Shown one piece after another: positions 25,594-34,503 of a stretch of DNA of 64,000 bases (the first letter of the stretch is position 1; each line of letters opens with the position of its first letter). The DNA lies in NCBI RefSeq assembly GCF_009663395.1, contig NZ_QKNW01000001.1, positions 1,302,001 to 1,366,000 on the forward strand, in the 5' to 3' direction. The notes below the pieces were generated by a model. That model saw only the letters and a list, made by a program, of their open reading frames with translations, did no database searches and was not told the DNA's origin. The position numbers and the translations under genes are program-made. The DNA is from Halosegnis longus (GTDB taxonomy: Archaea > Halobacteriota > Halobacteria > Halobacteriales > Haloarculaceae).

Positions 25594-26964
25594 ATGAGCG
25601 ATACCGACGACCGGGTCACGGTCGAGACGGGCGTGTTCGCGGCCGCCCGCCAGTTTCTCGCCCTCGAACGCGACGTGCTCGTGCTCTCGCTCGCGATGTT
25701 CGCCTTCTCGCTCGGCTATCAGGGGACGAACCAGTACATGGCCGCGTATCTGTACGCGCTGGGTGCCGGTCCGGTCGTCGTCGGGCTGTTCGGCTCGCTC
25801 GGCAACCTCATCTCGGCGGTGTACCCGTATCCGGGTGGCGTCGTCAGCGACCGCATCGGCTCGCGGCGCGCGCTCACGCTGTTCGGCCTGCTCTCCGCGG
25901 TCGGGTTCGGGCTGTGGGCGGTCGCCGGCGCGATTCCGCCGCTCGTGACCCCCGCCCTCGCGCTCGGTCCCGTCGCCGTGCCCTCGCTGACGATGCCCGT
26001 CCTGCTGTTCGTCGGGCTGTTCCTCGTCCAGTGTTGGAAGTCGTTCGGGCTTGGTGCGACGTTCGCCGTGGTCCGACAGGCGAGCGCGCCCGGCGAGCTC
26101 GCGGCCGGCTTCGCGGCCCCCGAGACCCTGCGCCGGCTCGCCTTCCTGCTCGGACCCTTACTCGTCGCCGCCGCGTTGTCCGTCTTCGAGTTCGAGCGCG
26201 GCTTCCGGGTCGTGCTCGCCGGCGCGGCCGCGTTCGCGCTCGTCGGCACGCTCGTCCAGCATCTCCTGTACGACGCGTCGGCCGACTCGCTGGGCGACTC
26301 GTTTGCCGGCGTCGGGACCGTCCTCGCCGACCTTCGCTCGCTTCCCTCGGAACTGCCGCCGCTGCTCGCGGCCGACACGCTCGTCCGCTTCGCCAACGGG
26401 ATGGTGTACGTCTTCTTTGTCGTCTACGTCGAGGCCGCACTCGCCGGTCCGGTCGCGATACCGGTGGTCGGGTCGCTGTCGCCGGCGGCCTTCTTCGGTG
26501 TCCTGCTCGCCGTCGAGATGGCGGTCGCGGTCGTGAGTATGCTCCCCGCCTCCCGGTTGGCCGACCGCGCCGGGCTGAAGTCGGCCGTCGGGCTCGGCTT
26601 TCTCGTCTACGCGCTGTTTCCGGCGCTGCTCGTGTTCGCGCCGACGGACGGACTCGCCGTCGCCGGAACCCGGATTCCGCCGGCGGGGTTGTTCGTCCTC
26701 CTGTTTGCGTTTTCCGGGCTTCGCTTCGCCGGCCTGCCGGCACACAAAGCACTCATCGCGGGGCCGACCGAGCGCGACGCCGCCGGTCGAACGACGGGGA
26801 GCTACTACCTCGTCCGGAACACCCTGACAATCCCGTCGGCGCTCGTCGGCGGTCTCCTGTACGCGCGTTCGCCGACCGTCGCCTTCGGGGCCGCGACGGC
26901 CGTCGGACTGGTCGGCGTCCTCATCTTCGCGCGCTACGGCGAGCGATTCAGTTCGCCTGCGTGA
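25594..26964 (+). CDS. Major facilitator superfamily transporter
   Basis: The 456-residue protein has about twelve hydrophobic helices and the MFS loop motif after helix two (GVVSDRIGSRRAL) with a repeat-like motif in the second half (ASRLADRAGLKSAVG). It begins with an acidic cytoplasmic tail (MSDTDDRVTVETGVFAAARQ). The substrate cannot be predicted. GGTAAAAG at about 25558-25565 lies about 30 bases before ATG 25594. Divergent from the PsiE gene, and its stop overlaps the end of the convergent kinase gene by 17 bases. Confidence 0.88.
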   Translation: MSDTDDRVTVETGVFAAARQFLALERDVLVLSLAMFAFSLGYQGTNQYMAAYLYALGAGPVVVGLFGSLGNLISAVYPYPGGVVSDRIGSRRALTLFGLLSAVGFGLWAVAGAIPPLVTPALALGPVAVPSLTMPVLLFVGLFLVQCWKSFGLGATFAVVRQASAPGELAAGFAAPETLRRLAFLLGPLLVAAALSVFEFERGFRVVLAGAAAFALVGTLVQHLLYDASADSLGDSFAGVGTVLADLRSLPSELPPLLAADTLVRFANGMVYVFFVVYVEAALAGPVAIPVVGSLSPAAFFGVLLAVEMAVAVVSMLPASRLADRAGLKSAVGLGFLVYALFPALLVFAPTDGLAVAGTRIPPAGLFVLLFAFSGLRFAGLPAHKALIAGPTERDAAGRTTGSYYLVRNTLTIPSALVGGLLYARSPTVAFGAATAVGLVGVLIFARYGERFSSPA

Positions 26965-28595
26965 CCGCCGTCTGTGGCATCTCGACGCCCGTCACCTCGA
27001 CGCGTGCGCCGCCGTCGTCGCGCTCGTGCACTTCGACCTCCCAGCCGTGAGCCGCAGCGATGGAGGCGACGAGCGGAAGGCCGAGTCCCGGCCCCTCCCG
27101 GTGTGTCGAGTAGTCGTACTCGAACACCGACTCGCGGTCGGACTCGGGGATGCCGGGACCGTCGTCGGCGACGTAGAAGCCGCCGGGGCGGGGACCGATT
27201 TCGATGCGGTCGCCGCCGTGGTCGCGGACGTTCTCGACGAGGTTCTCAAGCAGGCGTTCGAGCCGAGACGGCGAGGCGACGACCGTCCCGACGGGGTCGT
27301 GGGCCAGCGTCTCATCGTCGGCCACGCGCTCGACGACCGACTCCACCAGCGGGTCGAACTCGACCGGCTCCGGCTCGGTGACGATATCCATGTTCCGCCC
27401 GAGCGCGAGCAAATCCTGCACGACGAGGCGGGCGCGTTCGAGCGGCTCGTCCGTCTCGGCCAGATACGACACGTCCTCCTCCTCGCGCGCGAGGTCGATG
27501 TACCCTTCGAGGATGTTGAGCGGGTTCCGGAGGTCGTGGGCGGCGACGGCGGCGAACTCCTCCAGCCGGCGATTCTGCTCTGCGAACCGCTCGTTGGCCC
27601 GCCGCTCTTCGGTCAGGTCCGAGAAGAGAATCACGCGGCTCCCGTCTTCGAGCGGCATCTCGTCGGGCCGGAGCCACCGGACCCCGTCGTCGAGTTCGAC
27701 GCGGGTCGGCTCGTCGCCGGCCCCGACGAGCGACGGGGGCAGCGCCGTCTCGATTGGGGTCCCGATAGGGTCGTCGTCGAACAACACCCGCGCGGCCGCG
27801 TTACAGTCCGATGCGGTCGCCGTCGTCGACGACGACCACGGGGTCGGTGATGGCCTCCACGACCCGGTCGCGCGCGACCGGGACGATATCGACGAGGTGA
27901 CTCCGGAAGACCCCCACCGCGGTGAGCGCCAAGCCGGCCGTGAAGGAGACGGGCGTGGGGTCGACCGGGAGGGGAATCACGCCGACGAGATGGAGCGCGT
28001 TCACGGCCCACGGGATGAGAACCCCCACGACGAGCAACAGCGACTGTCGGTGGTACAGCTCCGACCGCTCGGCGGTGTTGTACAGAATGAGTCCGCTTCC
28101 GACCGCCAGCGGCAGGTACGACTCGGCGACAGTTACCCAAAACAGCGCCCCCCGAGAGGCGTTGTACACCGCTATCGGCCCCATCGGCGTCAGTCCGAGG
28201 TCGCTGTAGTAGAGTCCGTGAACCGGGTCGGTGACGACGAGCAGATACAGCGCGACGGCCGGCAGCGACAACACCGCGACTCCGCGGTGACTGATGTCGT
28301 AGCCGGCGTATCGAAGCGCGAAGACGAGAAACGCAATCGGTGCGGTAACGATACCGACGTACGCGATTGCGGTCGCCACGTACCACAGGTCCGGCGAGGA
28401 CGCGACTACGCGGAGCGCGTTCCCGATTGCCCACACCGCCAGCGCTCCCGTGCCGACGCCGAACGGGACGGAAATCGACCGCTCGCCGTACCGGAGTGCG
28501 TACTGCGTGATGTGTACCGCAACCCCGGCCGAGATGAGATACGCCGCGATGATGGCAGCGAGATACGTCTGGGGGGTGAGCGCGGCCATTGGCAT
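26948..28595 (-). pseudogene. Membrane-sensor histidine kinase split by a one-base frameshift
   Basis: Two open frames on the minus strand form one kinase. The first (28595 to 27801; second Met at 28589) has an N-terminal multi-helix sensor of the 7TM histidine-kinase type and starts a PAS-like domain, ending abruptly at VVVVDDGDRIGL. The second (26948-27787) continues with LFDDDPIGTPIETALPP, the H-box EEFAAVAAHDLRNPLNILEG, an N-box LERLLENLVENVRDHGG and G-boxes VADDGPGIPESD and GPGLGLPLV. Deleting one of the two C bases at 27808-27809 makes the joint read DRIDCNAAARVLFDDD in one frame. It is either a recent inactivation or a sequence error. No response regulator is adjacent. Confidence 0.85.
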
Positions 28596-28627
28596 GATTA
28601 CTCACGGAGATAACAAATAATCGCCGA

Positions 28628-28918
28628 CTACAGCTGGAGATACTGGGCGTGGCGGCTCCCCTCGAACTCCAAGACGTTCTCCTCGGCGACGTAGCCGGCC
28701 TCGATGGCCACCTCGACCGTCCGCGTGCCGACGAGATTCGCCACCGTACACCGGGCGAGCGCCGCCGTCACCTCGCTCTCGTCGGCCGGCTCGCCGTCGT
28801 AGAAGTCGGGGTCGACGGTGATCGACGCCTCTCCCGTCTCGAAGGTCTCGCCGAGGTCCTCCGCATCACAGACGGACACCAGCACGCCTTCGGGCGTCTC
28901 CCGCTCGACGAGTAACAT
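28628..28918 (-). CDS. DUF424 family protein
   Basis: The 96-residue protein from ATG 28918 (MLLVERETPEGVLVSVCDAE) matches the archaeal DUF424 family: GETFETGEASITVDPDFYDG in the middle and CTVANLVGTRTVEVAIEAGY near the end. The biochemical role is unknown; the family is widespread in archaea and often sits near translation-related genes. GTG 28924 is an alternative start. It follows the TPR gene with a 2-base gap, so the two form an operon. Confidence 0.85.
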   Translation of the reverse strand: MLLVERETPEGVLVSVCDAEDLGETFETGEASITVDPDFYDGEPADESEVTAALARCTVANLVGTRTVEVAIEAGYVAEENVLEFEGSRHAQYLQL

Positions 28919-28920
28919 GC

Positions 28921-29649
28921 TCACCGCACCATCTCCTCCTCACGCTGCTGGCGCACCTCCTCCGCTTCGTCGACCAACTCCTCGGCGCGCTCCTCCTGGC
29001 CGGTCTTCTCGTAGGCGCGCGCGAGCTCCTCGAGCAGCTCCGGCGACCGGAAGCCGAGCCGCTGGGCGTTCTCGAAGGCGTTGACCGCCTCCTCGGCCAG
29101 CCCGCGTTCCAGCAGGAAGAAGCCGCGGTTGTACCACGCCTGCGGGTTTCGCGAATCCAGTTGGACGGCGTTTTCGGCGTGTTCGAGCGCCTGTTCCGTG
29201 CGGCCGTCCTCCCAGAGCGCGTACGCGAGATTCGTCTCCGCGGCCGCCGCGTGTTCCCCCTCGGCGTCGATGTACAGCGCCTCGCGGTAGGAGTCGATGG
29301 CCGCCTCCCACTCTTCGAGTTCGGCGTGGGCGGCCCCCTTATTCACCCACGCTTCCTGTCGAACCGAGTCGTCGTCGGTGAACTGGGCCGCGCGGTCGAA
29401 GGTGTCGACCGCCTGCTCGTACCGCTGAATCCCCATGTACGAGAGGCCCACGTCGATGAGTTCGTCCGCGTCGACGTCTTCGGCGACCGTCTGGCGACGG
29501 TCGAGCGTGTCGGCGATGACGCGTGAGTCGACCGGGTCCACCTGCCCGGGGTCGACGCTGAGTTCGGGCGGGTCGAGGTCGAACCCCTCGTAGGGGTCGT
29601 CGAATCCCTCACCTTCCGAGAACTGATGGTCGTCGTGCTCGTCGGTCAT
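28921..29649 (-). CDS. Tetratricopeptide repeat protein
   Basis: The 242-residue protein has an acidic N-terminal 70 residues and then four to five TPR units, for example ELIDVGLSYMGIQRYEQAVD, EAWVNKGAAHAELEEWEAAI, ETNLAYALWEDGRTEQALEH, QAWYNRGFFLLERGLAEEAV and ELLEELARAYEKTGQEERAE. TPR arrays are protein-binding scaffolds; the partner is not known. The start at ATG 29649 gives MTDEHDDHQFSEG. It is immediately upstream of the DUF424 gene on the same strand. Confidence 0.9.
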   Translation of the reverse strand: MTDEHDDHQFSEGEGFDDPYEGFDLDPPELSVDPGQVDPVDSRVIADTLDRRQTVAEDVDADELIDVGLSYMGIQRYEQAVDTFDRAAQFTDDDSVRQEAWVNKGAAHAELEEWEAAIDSYREALYIDAEGEHAAAAETNLAYALWEDGRTEQALEHAENAVQLDSRNPQAWYNRGFFLLERGLAEEAVNAFENAQRLGFRSPELLEELARAYEKTGQEERAEELVDEAEEVRQQREEEMVR

Positions 29650-29717
29650 TGTCTTCGTTGGGGTGTTGAACGGCAAAAGGGCTACGTCCACCGTCGAGCG
29701 TATCGTCCTTCGTGTGG

Positions 29718-30782
29718 TCACTGTTTCAGCCCGCTTCCCGTGAGGGGGACGACCACGTCGTCGTCGGGGGAGACGACGCCGCGTGCACGGTACAGTTCGA
29801 GCGCCGCCGGTGCGACAGCACACGTCGGCTCCGTGTAGAAGCCGGCGGCGTGGAGCGAGTCCAGCGTCTCGCTCACGCGCGATTTCGAGAGGGCAATCGC
29901 GTCGCCGTCGGTCGCCTCGATGGCCTCGTGAATCTGCGCCTCGCGGGCGGGGTCGCGAATCTGGATGCCGTCGGCCACGTCGTTTTCTGCGTCGCTCGGG
30001 CCGTGAATCTCGTCGGCGACGGGGGCGTAGCCGGCGGCCTGTGCGCCCAGCAGTCTGGGCATCGAATCGGTCCAGCCGGCGCGCTGCAGGGCGCGGAAGC
30101 CGCGGTACGCGCCGAGGAAAAGCGTCCCGTGCCCCAGCGGCGTGACGACGGCGTCGGGCACGTCCCAGCCGCGCTGGGCGGCGACCTCGTAGGCGAACGT
30201 CGCGGTACCGGCGAAGAAGGCCGGATTCCACGCGTGGCTCGCGTACCACTCTGCCCCCGACTCGACGGCGTCGACACAGGCGTCGGTCACGTCGCCGCGC
30301 GTCCCCTCGACGCGAACGACCTCCGCGCCGGCACGCTCGATAGCCCGGAGCTTCGAGGCCTTCACCGACGCCGGAACGTAGATGCTGGCGTCGATACCCG
30401 CGCGGGCGGCGTAGGTGGCGATGGCCGCGCCCGCGTTCCCCGAGGAGTCCTCGACGACGCGGTCGACGCCCTGCTCGGCCGCGAGCGAGAGCGTCGTCGT
30501 CGCGCCCCGGTCTTTGAACGACCCGGTCGGACACACGTACTCCAGCTTGAACGCACAGTCCCACTCCGTGCTCTCGGTCAGGGGGGTGAACCCTTCGCCG
30601 AGCGTGACTGCGGGACCGGTCGGGAGAAACGACTCGAAGGCCCACAGTCCGCGCGTCGGGTCGATATCGGGGCCAGACTTCGGGAGCGGCTGGTCGGCGA
30701 AGTCGAGGGGACCGCCGCAGTCACACCGCCACGCCGCGCCGTAGCGGTCGTAGCGGTCGCCACAGACGGAACAGACGAGCAT
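29718..30782 (-). CDS. PLP-dependent enzyme of the threonine synthase family
   Basis: The 354-residue fold-type II PLP enzyme begins with a zinc-ribbon-like CSVCGDRYDRYGAAWRCDCGG (Cys4, Cys7, Cys20, Cys22), common in archaeal threonine synthases. PTGSFKDRGA carries the PLP lysine (Lys90) and DSSGNAGAAIATYAAR is the phosphate/substrate loop. VTPLGHGTLFLG replaces the usual Gly-rich PLP-phosphate loop. Threonine synthase converts O-phosphohomoserine to threonine; several paralogues exist in haloarchaea, so the exact substrate is uncertain. The start ATG 30782 puts the zinc ribbon at the N terminus. Confidence 0.85.
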   Translation of the reverse strand: MLVCSVCGDRYDRYGAAWRCDCGGPLDFADQPLPKSGPDIDPTRGLWAFESFLPTGPAVTLGEGFTPLTESTEWDCAFKLEYVCPTGSFKDRGATTTLSLAAEQGVDRVVEDSSGNAGAAIATYAARAGIDASIYVPASVKASKLRAIERAGAEVVRVEGTRGDVTDACVDAVESGAEWYASHAWNPAFFAGTATFAYEVAAQRGWDVPDAVVTPLGHGTLFLGAYRGFRALQRAGWTDSMPRLLGAQAAGYAPVADEIHGPSDAENDVADGIQIRDPAREAQIHEAIEATDGDAIALSKSRVSETLDSLHAAGFYTEPTCAVAPAALELYRARGVVSPDDDVVVPLTGSGLKQ

Positions 30783-30837
30783 ACGAACGGCAGGGCCACC
30801 AGCGGTTTGGTGGTGTCGGTACGCTGTCGTCGGCCAG

Positions 30838-31794
30838 TTAGTACGAGTCGACGCCGGTCCCGACCGAGCAGACGTACTCGCCCTGTGCGACCTGCGGGAG
30901 CCGGCGGGCACGCCAGAAGATACCGCTGCTGTCTGCCGTGATCGTCTCCTTGACGCTCCCGAACACGTCGGTGATCTCGAACAGCGTGTCGCCGCGGCTC
31001 ACGTCGTCGCCGAGTTCGGGGTAGAAATCCACGAGTCCGCCCGCGGGCGAGCCGTACTGGTCGAAGCCGCTGGCGCGGGTCTGTTCCGACTCTTCGACCG
31101 TCCCGTCGAGGAAGCCGTAGTCGGTGAGCACGTTCATCGTCCCGCGGACGCCGTAGCGAATCGACTCCTCGTCCCAGCCGACTGCCCCGCCGAGTTCGGG
31201 GTCGATGGTCGGGACGCCCTCGTCGGGGAGCGCTCGGGCGAGTTGGCCGCTCGGCCCGCGCTGGTCGAGGATGTGACCACAGTCGAACGTCTTCGCGAGG
31301 TCGAGACACTCCCGGTGGAGTCGGTGGCGGCGACCGCACCGCACCCGCACCTCGTTTATCATCTGGCTGGTCGACCCCTGGTGGAGGTCGATGGCGATGT
31401 CGGCACCGACGCCCGCCGAGAAGGTGGCGTGTGCGATGCGTTCCGTCGTCGTTCCCGTCTCGTTGCCGGGGTACGCGCGGTTCGTCTTCGTGTCGTCGAT
31501 CGGATTGCGGTGTTCTGCGACCTGGAAGCCGTACCAGTTCACGATGCCGACGATGAGGATTTCGCCGGCGATGTCGGCGGGGTCGAGCCGGGGGACCAGC
31601 CGTCGGACGACTCCGAGGCCGTTGAGTTCGTCGCCGTCCGAGACCGCCTGCACGTACAGCGTCTTGCCGTCGCGCTCACCGTTGATGACACAGACCGGGA
31701 GCGCGACCTCGGAGCCGTCGCGAGCCTCACCGACGGTGAGCCGACCCGTGGCCCGCTCACCGGGGGCGGCCGTCGCGGTTCCGAGCGTCGTCAT
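30838..31794 (-). CDS. Succinylglutamate desuccinylase/aspartoacylase-like deacylase
   Basis: The 318-residue protein matches the M14-like AstE/AspA family of zinc amidohydrolases: CVINGERDGKTLYVQAVSDG, then DELNGLGVVRRL, NPIDDTKTNRAYPG and IAIDLHQGS. The family's first zinc motif is usually HGxE; here it reads DGDE, so the first ligand is Asp in place of His, while the Glu and the later His are kept. The C-terminal domain (GGLVDFYPELGDDVSRGDTL) is the usual beta barrel. The substrate is unknown. It lies 55 bases upstream of the PLP enzyme gene on the same strand and may share a transcript with it. Confidence 0.85.
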   Translation of the reverse strand: MTTLGTATAAPGERATGRLTVGEARDGSEVALPVCVINGERDGKTLYVQAVSDGDELNGLGVVRRLVPRLDPADIAGEILIVGIVNWYGFQVAEHRNPIDDTKTNRAYPGNETGTTTERIAHATFSAGVGADIAIDLHQGSTSQMINEVRVRCGRRHRLHRECLDLAKTFDCGHILDQRGPSGQLARALPDEGVPTIDPELGGAVGWDEESIRYGVRGTMNVLTDYGFLDGTVEESEQTRASGFDQYGSPAGGLVDFYPELGDDVSRGDTLFEITDVFGSVKETITADSSGIFWRARRLPQVAQGEYVCSVGTGVDSY

Positions 31795-31844
31795 GCTCGA
31801 AAATCGGGACCCACGCCCGCATTAACTTACTGATAGCCGACGGA

Positions 31845-33296
31845 TTACCCGGCGACGCTGCCGAGGATGCCGCCGGTGCGGACGAGGAAGTACGCGAAGA
31901 AGGCGAGCGCGAGTATCCACTGTCCGGTCGAGACTTCGCTGCGGCGACCGGCCGCCAGCTTCACCAGCGGGTACGAGACGATTCCCGCCGCGATACCGTA
32001 CGCGATGGAGAAGGTGAACGGCATCACGAGCACGGTCAGTCCGGCCGGAATCGCGTAGGTGATGTCGTCCCACGCGATTTCGGCGACGTTGCGCAACATC
32101 AGGACGCCGACGACGACGAGCACGAGGTGGGAGGCGTACGTCGGCACGGCCGCCGCCAGCGGGACGAGCGCCAGCGACGCGAGGAACAACAGCCCGACGA
32201 CGAGCGCCGTCATCCCGGTGCGGCCGCCCTCCTCGACGCCGGTGGCGGATTCGATGTACGTCGTCACGGTGGAGGTGCCGAGCATCCCGCCGACGGTGGT
32301 GCCGACCGCGTCGGCCATCAGCGGCTTGTCCATCTCCGGGAGGTTGCCGTCCTCGTCGAGGAAGCCGGCGTTCTGGGAGACGCCGACGAGGGTGCCGGCG
32401 GTGTCGAAGAAGTCCACGAAGAAGAACGTGAAGACGATGAGTGCAAACGAGAGCGGCTGGACCTGCTGGAGTCCCTCGATGAACGCACCGGCAAGCGGCG
32501 CGATGTTGTAGCTCGACGCCTCGTAGACGATGGGGACGTTCGGCGCGACGGGAATCGGCGTCTTCAGCGACGCGCCCGCCGCGCTCGCTGCCTCGACGGC
32601 CGCGGTGCCGGTGAACCCGGCGGCCTTCGCCGCGTAGCCGGCTACGGAGGTCGCGAGGACGCCGATGATGATGGAGCCGCGAACGCCACGCGCGTACAGC
32701 GCGAGCGTTAAGAACAGACCGAGCACCGACAACACGGCCACGGGGTCGGTCGCCAGCACGGGACTGAACGTGAGGAACGTCACCGGGTCACCCGCGACGA
32801 CGTGCATCTCCTCTAAGCCGAGCAAGGCGAGAAACAGCCCGATACCCGCACCGACGGAGAGCTTGACCGGCTCCGGAAACAGCCGGATGACGGCCTCGCG
32901 TGCGCCAATCGCGGTCAGGAGCATGAAGACGACGCCCTCGACGACGACCGCCGCGAGTGCCGTCTCCCACGGGATTCCCAACCCGAGGACGACCGTGTAC
33001 GCGAAGAAGGCGTTCAGGCCGAGACCGGGCGCTTGCCCGAAGGGCCGGTTCGCGTACAGCGCCATCGTGAGCGTCGCGACCGCCGCCGCGATGAGCGTCA
33101 CGACCGCGATCATCTGGAAGGTGCGCGTCTCGGAGACGCCCTCGATGGTGATGGCGTCCGAGAGGATGGACGGGTTCACAACGACGATGTAGCTCATCGT
33201 CAGGAACGTGGTGAATCCGGCCAACACCTCCGTCCGGAGGTTCGTGTCGTGTTCGTCGAAGCCGAAGTACTCGCTCAACGACTCTGTAAGACCCAT
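31845..33296 (-). CDS. NCS2-family nucleobase permease (AzgA-like)
   Basis: The 483-residue membrane protein matches AzgA-type purine transporters: NLRTEVLAGFTTFLTMSYIV at the N terminus, APGLGLNAFFAYTVVLGLG, FFFVDFFDTAGTLVGVSQNA, and GTSTVTTYIESATGVEEGGR. These are the substrate-site helices of the hypoxanthine/guanine/adenine branch of NCS2. It is 99 bases downstream of a phosphoribosyltransferase-like regulator on the same strand, so uptake and salvage or sensing of purines are probably linked. The start is ATG 33296. Confidence 0.92.
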   Translation of the reverse strand: MGLTESLSEYFGFDEHDTNLRTEVLAGFTTFLTMSYIVVVNPSILSDAITIEGVSETRTFQMIAVVTLIAAAVATLTMALYANRPFGQAPGLGLNAFFAYTVVLGLGIPWETALAAVVVEGVVFMLLTAIGAREAVIRLFPEPVKLSVGAGIGLFLALLGLEEMHVVAGDPVTFLTFSPVLATDPVAVLSVLGLFLTLALYARGVRGSIIIGVLATSVAGYAAKAAGFTGTAAVEAASAAGASLKTPIPVAPNVPIVYEASSYNIAPLAGAFIEGLQQVQPLSFALIVFTFFFVDFFDTAGTLVGVSQNAGFLDEDGNLPEMDKPLMADAVGTTVGGMLGTSTVTTYIESATGVEEGGRTGMTALVVGLLFLASLALVPLAAAVPTYASHLVLVVVGVLMLRNVAEIAWDDITYAIPAGLTVLVMPFTFSIAYGIAAGIVSYPLVKLAAGRRSEVSTGQWILALAFFAYFLVRTGGILGSVAG

Positions 33297-33395
33297 GTGC
33301 CCACAGATGCACGCAGGAGTGTGTTAAGAATTGCTTTCCAGACAACCGAAGTATGCAGAAACGTGGTGTGAGCTGCGGTAGCGCGTTACAGGGAG

Positions 33396-34106
33396 TTACA
33401 GGTGGGTGAGTGCGCCGACCGGCGCATCGACGCGCGCCTTCGCGCGGTCGATTCCCTCCTCGCCGGCCGCGATGAGCGCGAACACGCCCGACACGTCAGC
33501 GCCGGCGCGCTCGGTGATATCGAGCAGGAGTTCCTGGGTCTCGCCCGATCGGATGAGGTCGTCGACGACGAGCACGCTGTCGCCGGCGTCGATGGCACGA
33601 GACGGGAGATAGTAGGTGAGTTCGATACCCGAATCGAGCCGCTGGCGCGACTCGATGAACTCCTCGACGGCAGTCTCTTTCGACTTCTTCGCGTAGGCGA
33701 CGGTCGCCCCGAAGTGGGCGGCCATCGCCGCAGCGAGCGTGATTCCGTCCGTCGCGGCCGTCAGGACCACGTCCGGCGTCTCGAAGTCGAACGTCTCGCC
33801 CGCGACGGGGGCGACGAGTTCGAGCAGCGACTGGTCGAAGACGACCCGGGAGTTGTCGATGTAGCCGTCGTCGTCGTGTCGGATGCGCGCTTCGAGTTCG
33901 GCTTCGAGCGTGTCCCGGCCGACGCTCCCCACGACGGCTTCGGCGCGCTCGACGCCCGGCAGGACGTGCCCGTTGACGTAGCGATTCAGATCGCCCGCCG
34001 GAAGCCCGGTCTCGGCGGCGAGTTCGTCGTACGTTCGGGTCTCTTTCAGTGTCCGCAACACGTCGACCGCCTGCAGCTGCAGGGCGGCCTTCTCTGCACG
34101 GTTCAT
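33396..34106 (-). CDS. HTH-phosphoribosyltransferase protein (PRTase-like regulator or salvage enzyme)
   Basis: The 236-residue protein has an N-terminal helix-turn-helix-like part (VLRTLKETRTYDELAAETGL, PAGDLNRYVNGHVLPGVERA) and a type I phosphoribosyltransferase fold with the PRPP loop VLVVDDLIRSGETQ. VLTAATDGITLAAAMAAHFG is the second substrate loop. Haloarchaea use some such fusions as transcription factors (for example GfcR) and others as purine salvage enzymes; this one is not clearly GfcR. It precedes the NCS2 permease gene, which suggests purine control or salvage. Confidence 0.8.
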   Translation of the reverse strand: MNRAEKAALQLQAVDVLRTLKETRTYDELAAETGLPAGDLNRYVNGHVLPGVERAEAVVGSVGRDTLEAELEARIRHDDDGYIDNSRVVFDQSLLELVAPVAGETFDFETPDVVLTAATDGITLAAAMAAHFGATVAYAKKSKETAVEEFIESRQRLDSGIELTYYLPSRAIDAGDSVLVVDDLIRSGETQELLLDITERAGADVSGVFALIAAGEEGIDRAKARVDAPVGALTHL

Positions 34107-34175
34107 GCAGCTATGCGTCGTTGTGCAACTATGGGGGTTACGGTCTCTATCGAGCGTAAGCTATCCACTTCCGTG

Positions 34176-34427
34176 TCACAGCTCGTCGTCGGGGTCGTGG
34201 TCGCTCCGGACGCGCTCGACCTCCTGTCGGTAGCGTTCGGGGTCGTCCGCGGCCGAGAGGTCGGTCTCGTCCACGTCCTTGGCGGCGGTCACGGTCAGGG
34301 CACCGTTGCGAATCGCGGTTATCGGCACCTCCTTGCGGTTGACGCGCTCGCCGTCCGGGGTCGCGTAGACGAGCGTGATGAGATTCCGCGAGCCGTAGTC
34401 CCGTTCGACGAGCCAACACTGGACCAT
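34176..34427 (-). CDS. Small haloarchaeal protein of unknown function, 83 aa
   Basis: From ATG 34427 the frame gives 83 residues beginning [20 protein letters not shown]. The first half looks like a beta-rich fold ([20 protein letters not shown]) and the second half is an acidic helix ([21 protein letters not shown]). It has no signal peptide, membrane segment or known motif. GTG 34433 is an alternative start. It is divergent from uvrC and 69 bases upstream of the PRTase gene, so it could be the first gene of that transcript. Confidence 0.7.
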   Translation of the reverse strand: MVQCWLVERDYGSRNLITLVYATPDGERVNRKEVPITAIRNGALTVTAAKDVDETDLSAADDPERYRQEVERVRSDHDPDDEL

Positions 34428-34503
34428 GCCCACGCTCGCGCGCCCCGACAGTTCACCCTACCGGTCGCGACACGCTGAAAGCCGCCAGCCCCCTACGACG
34501 ACT

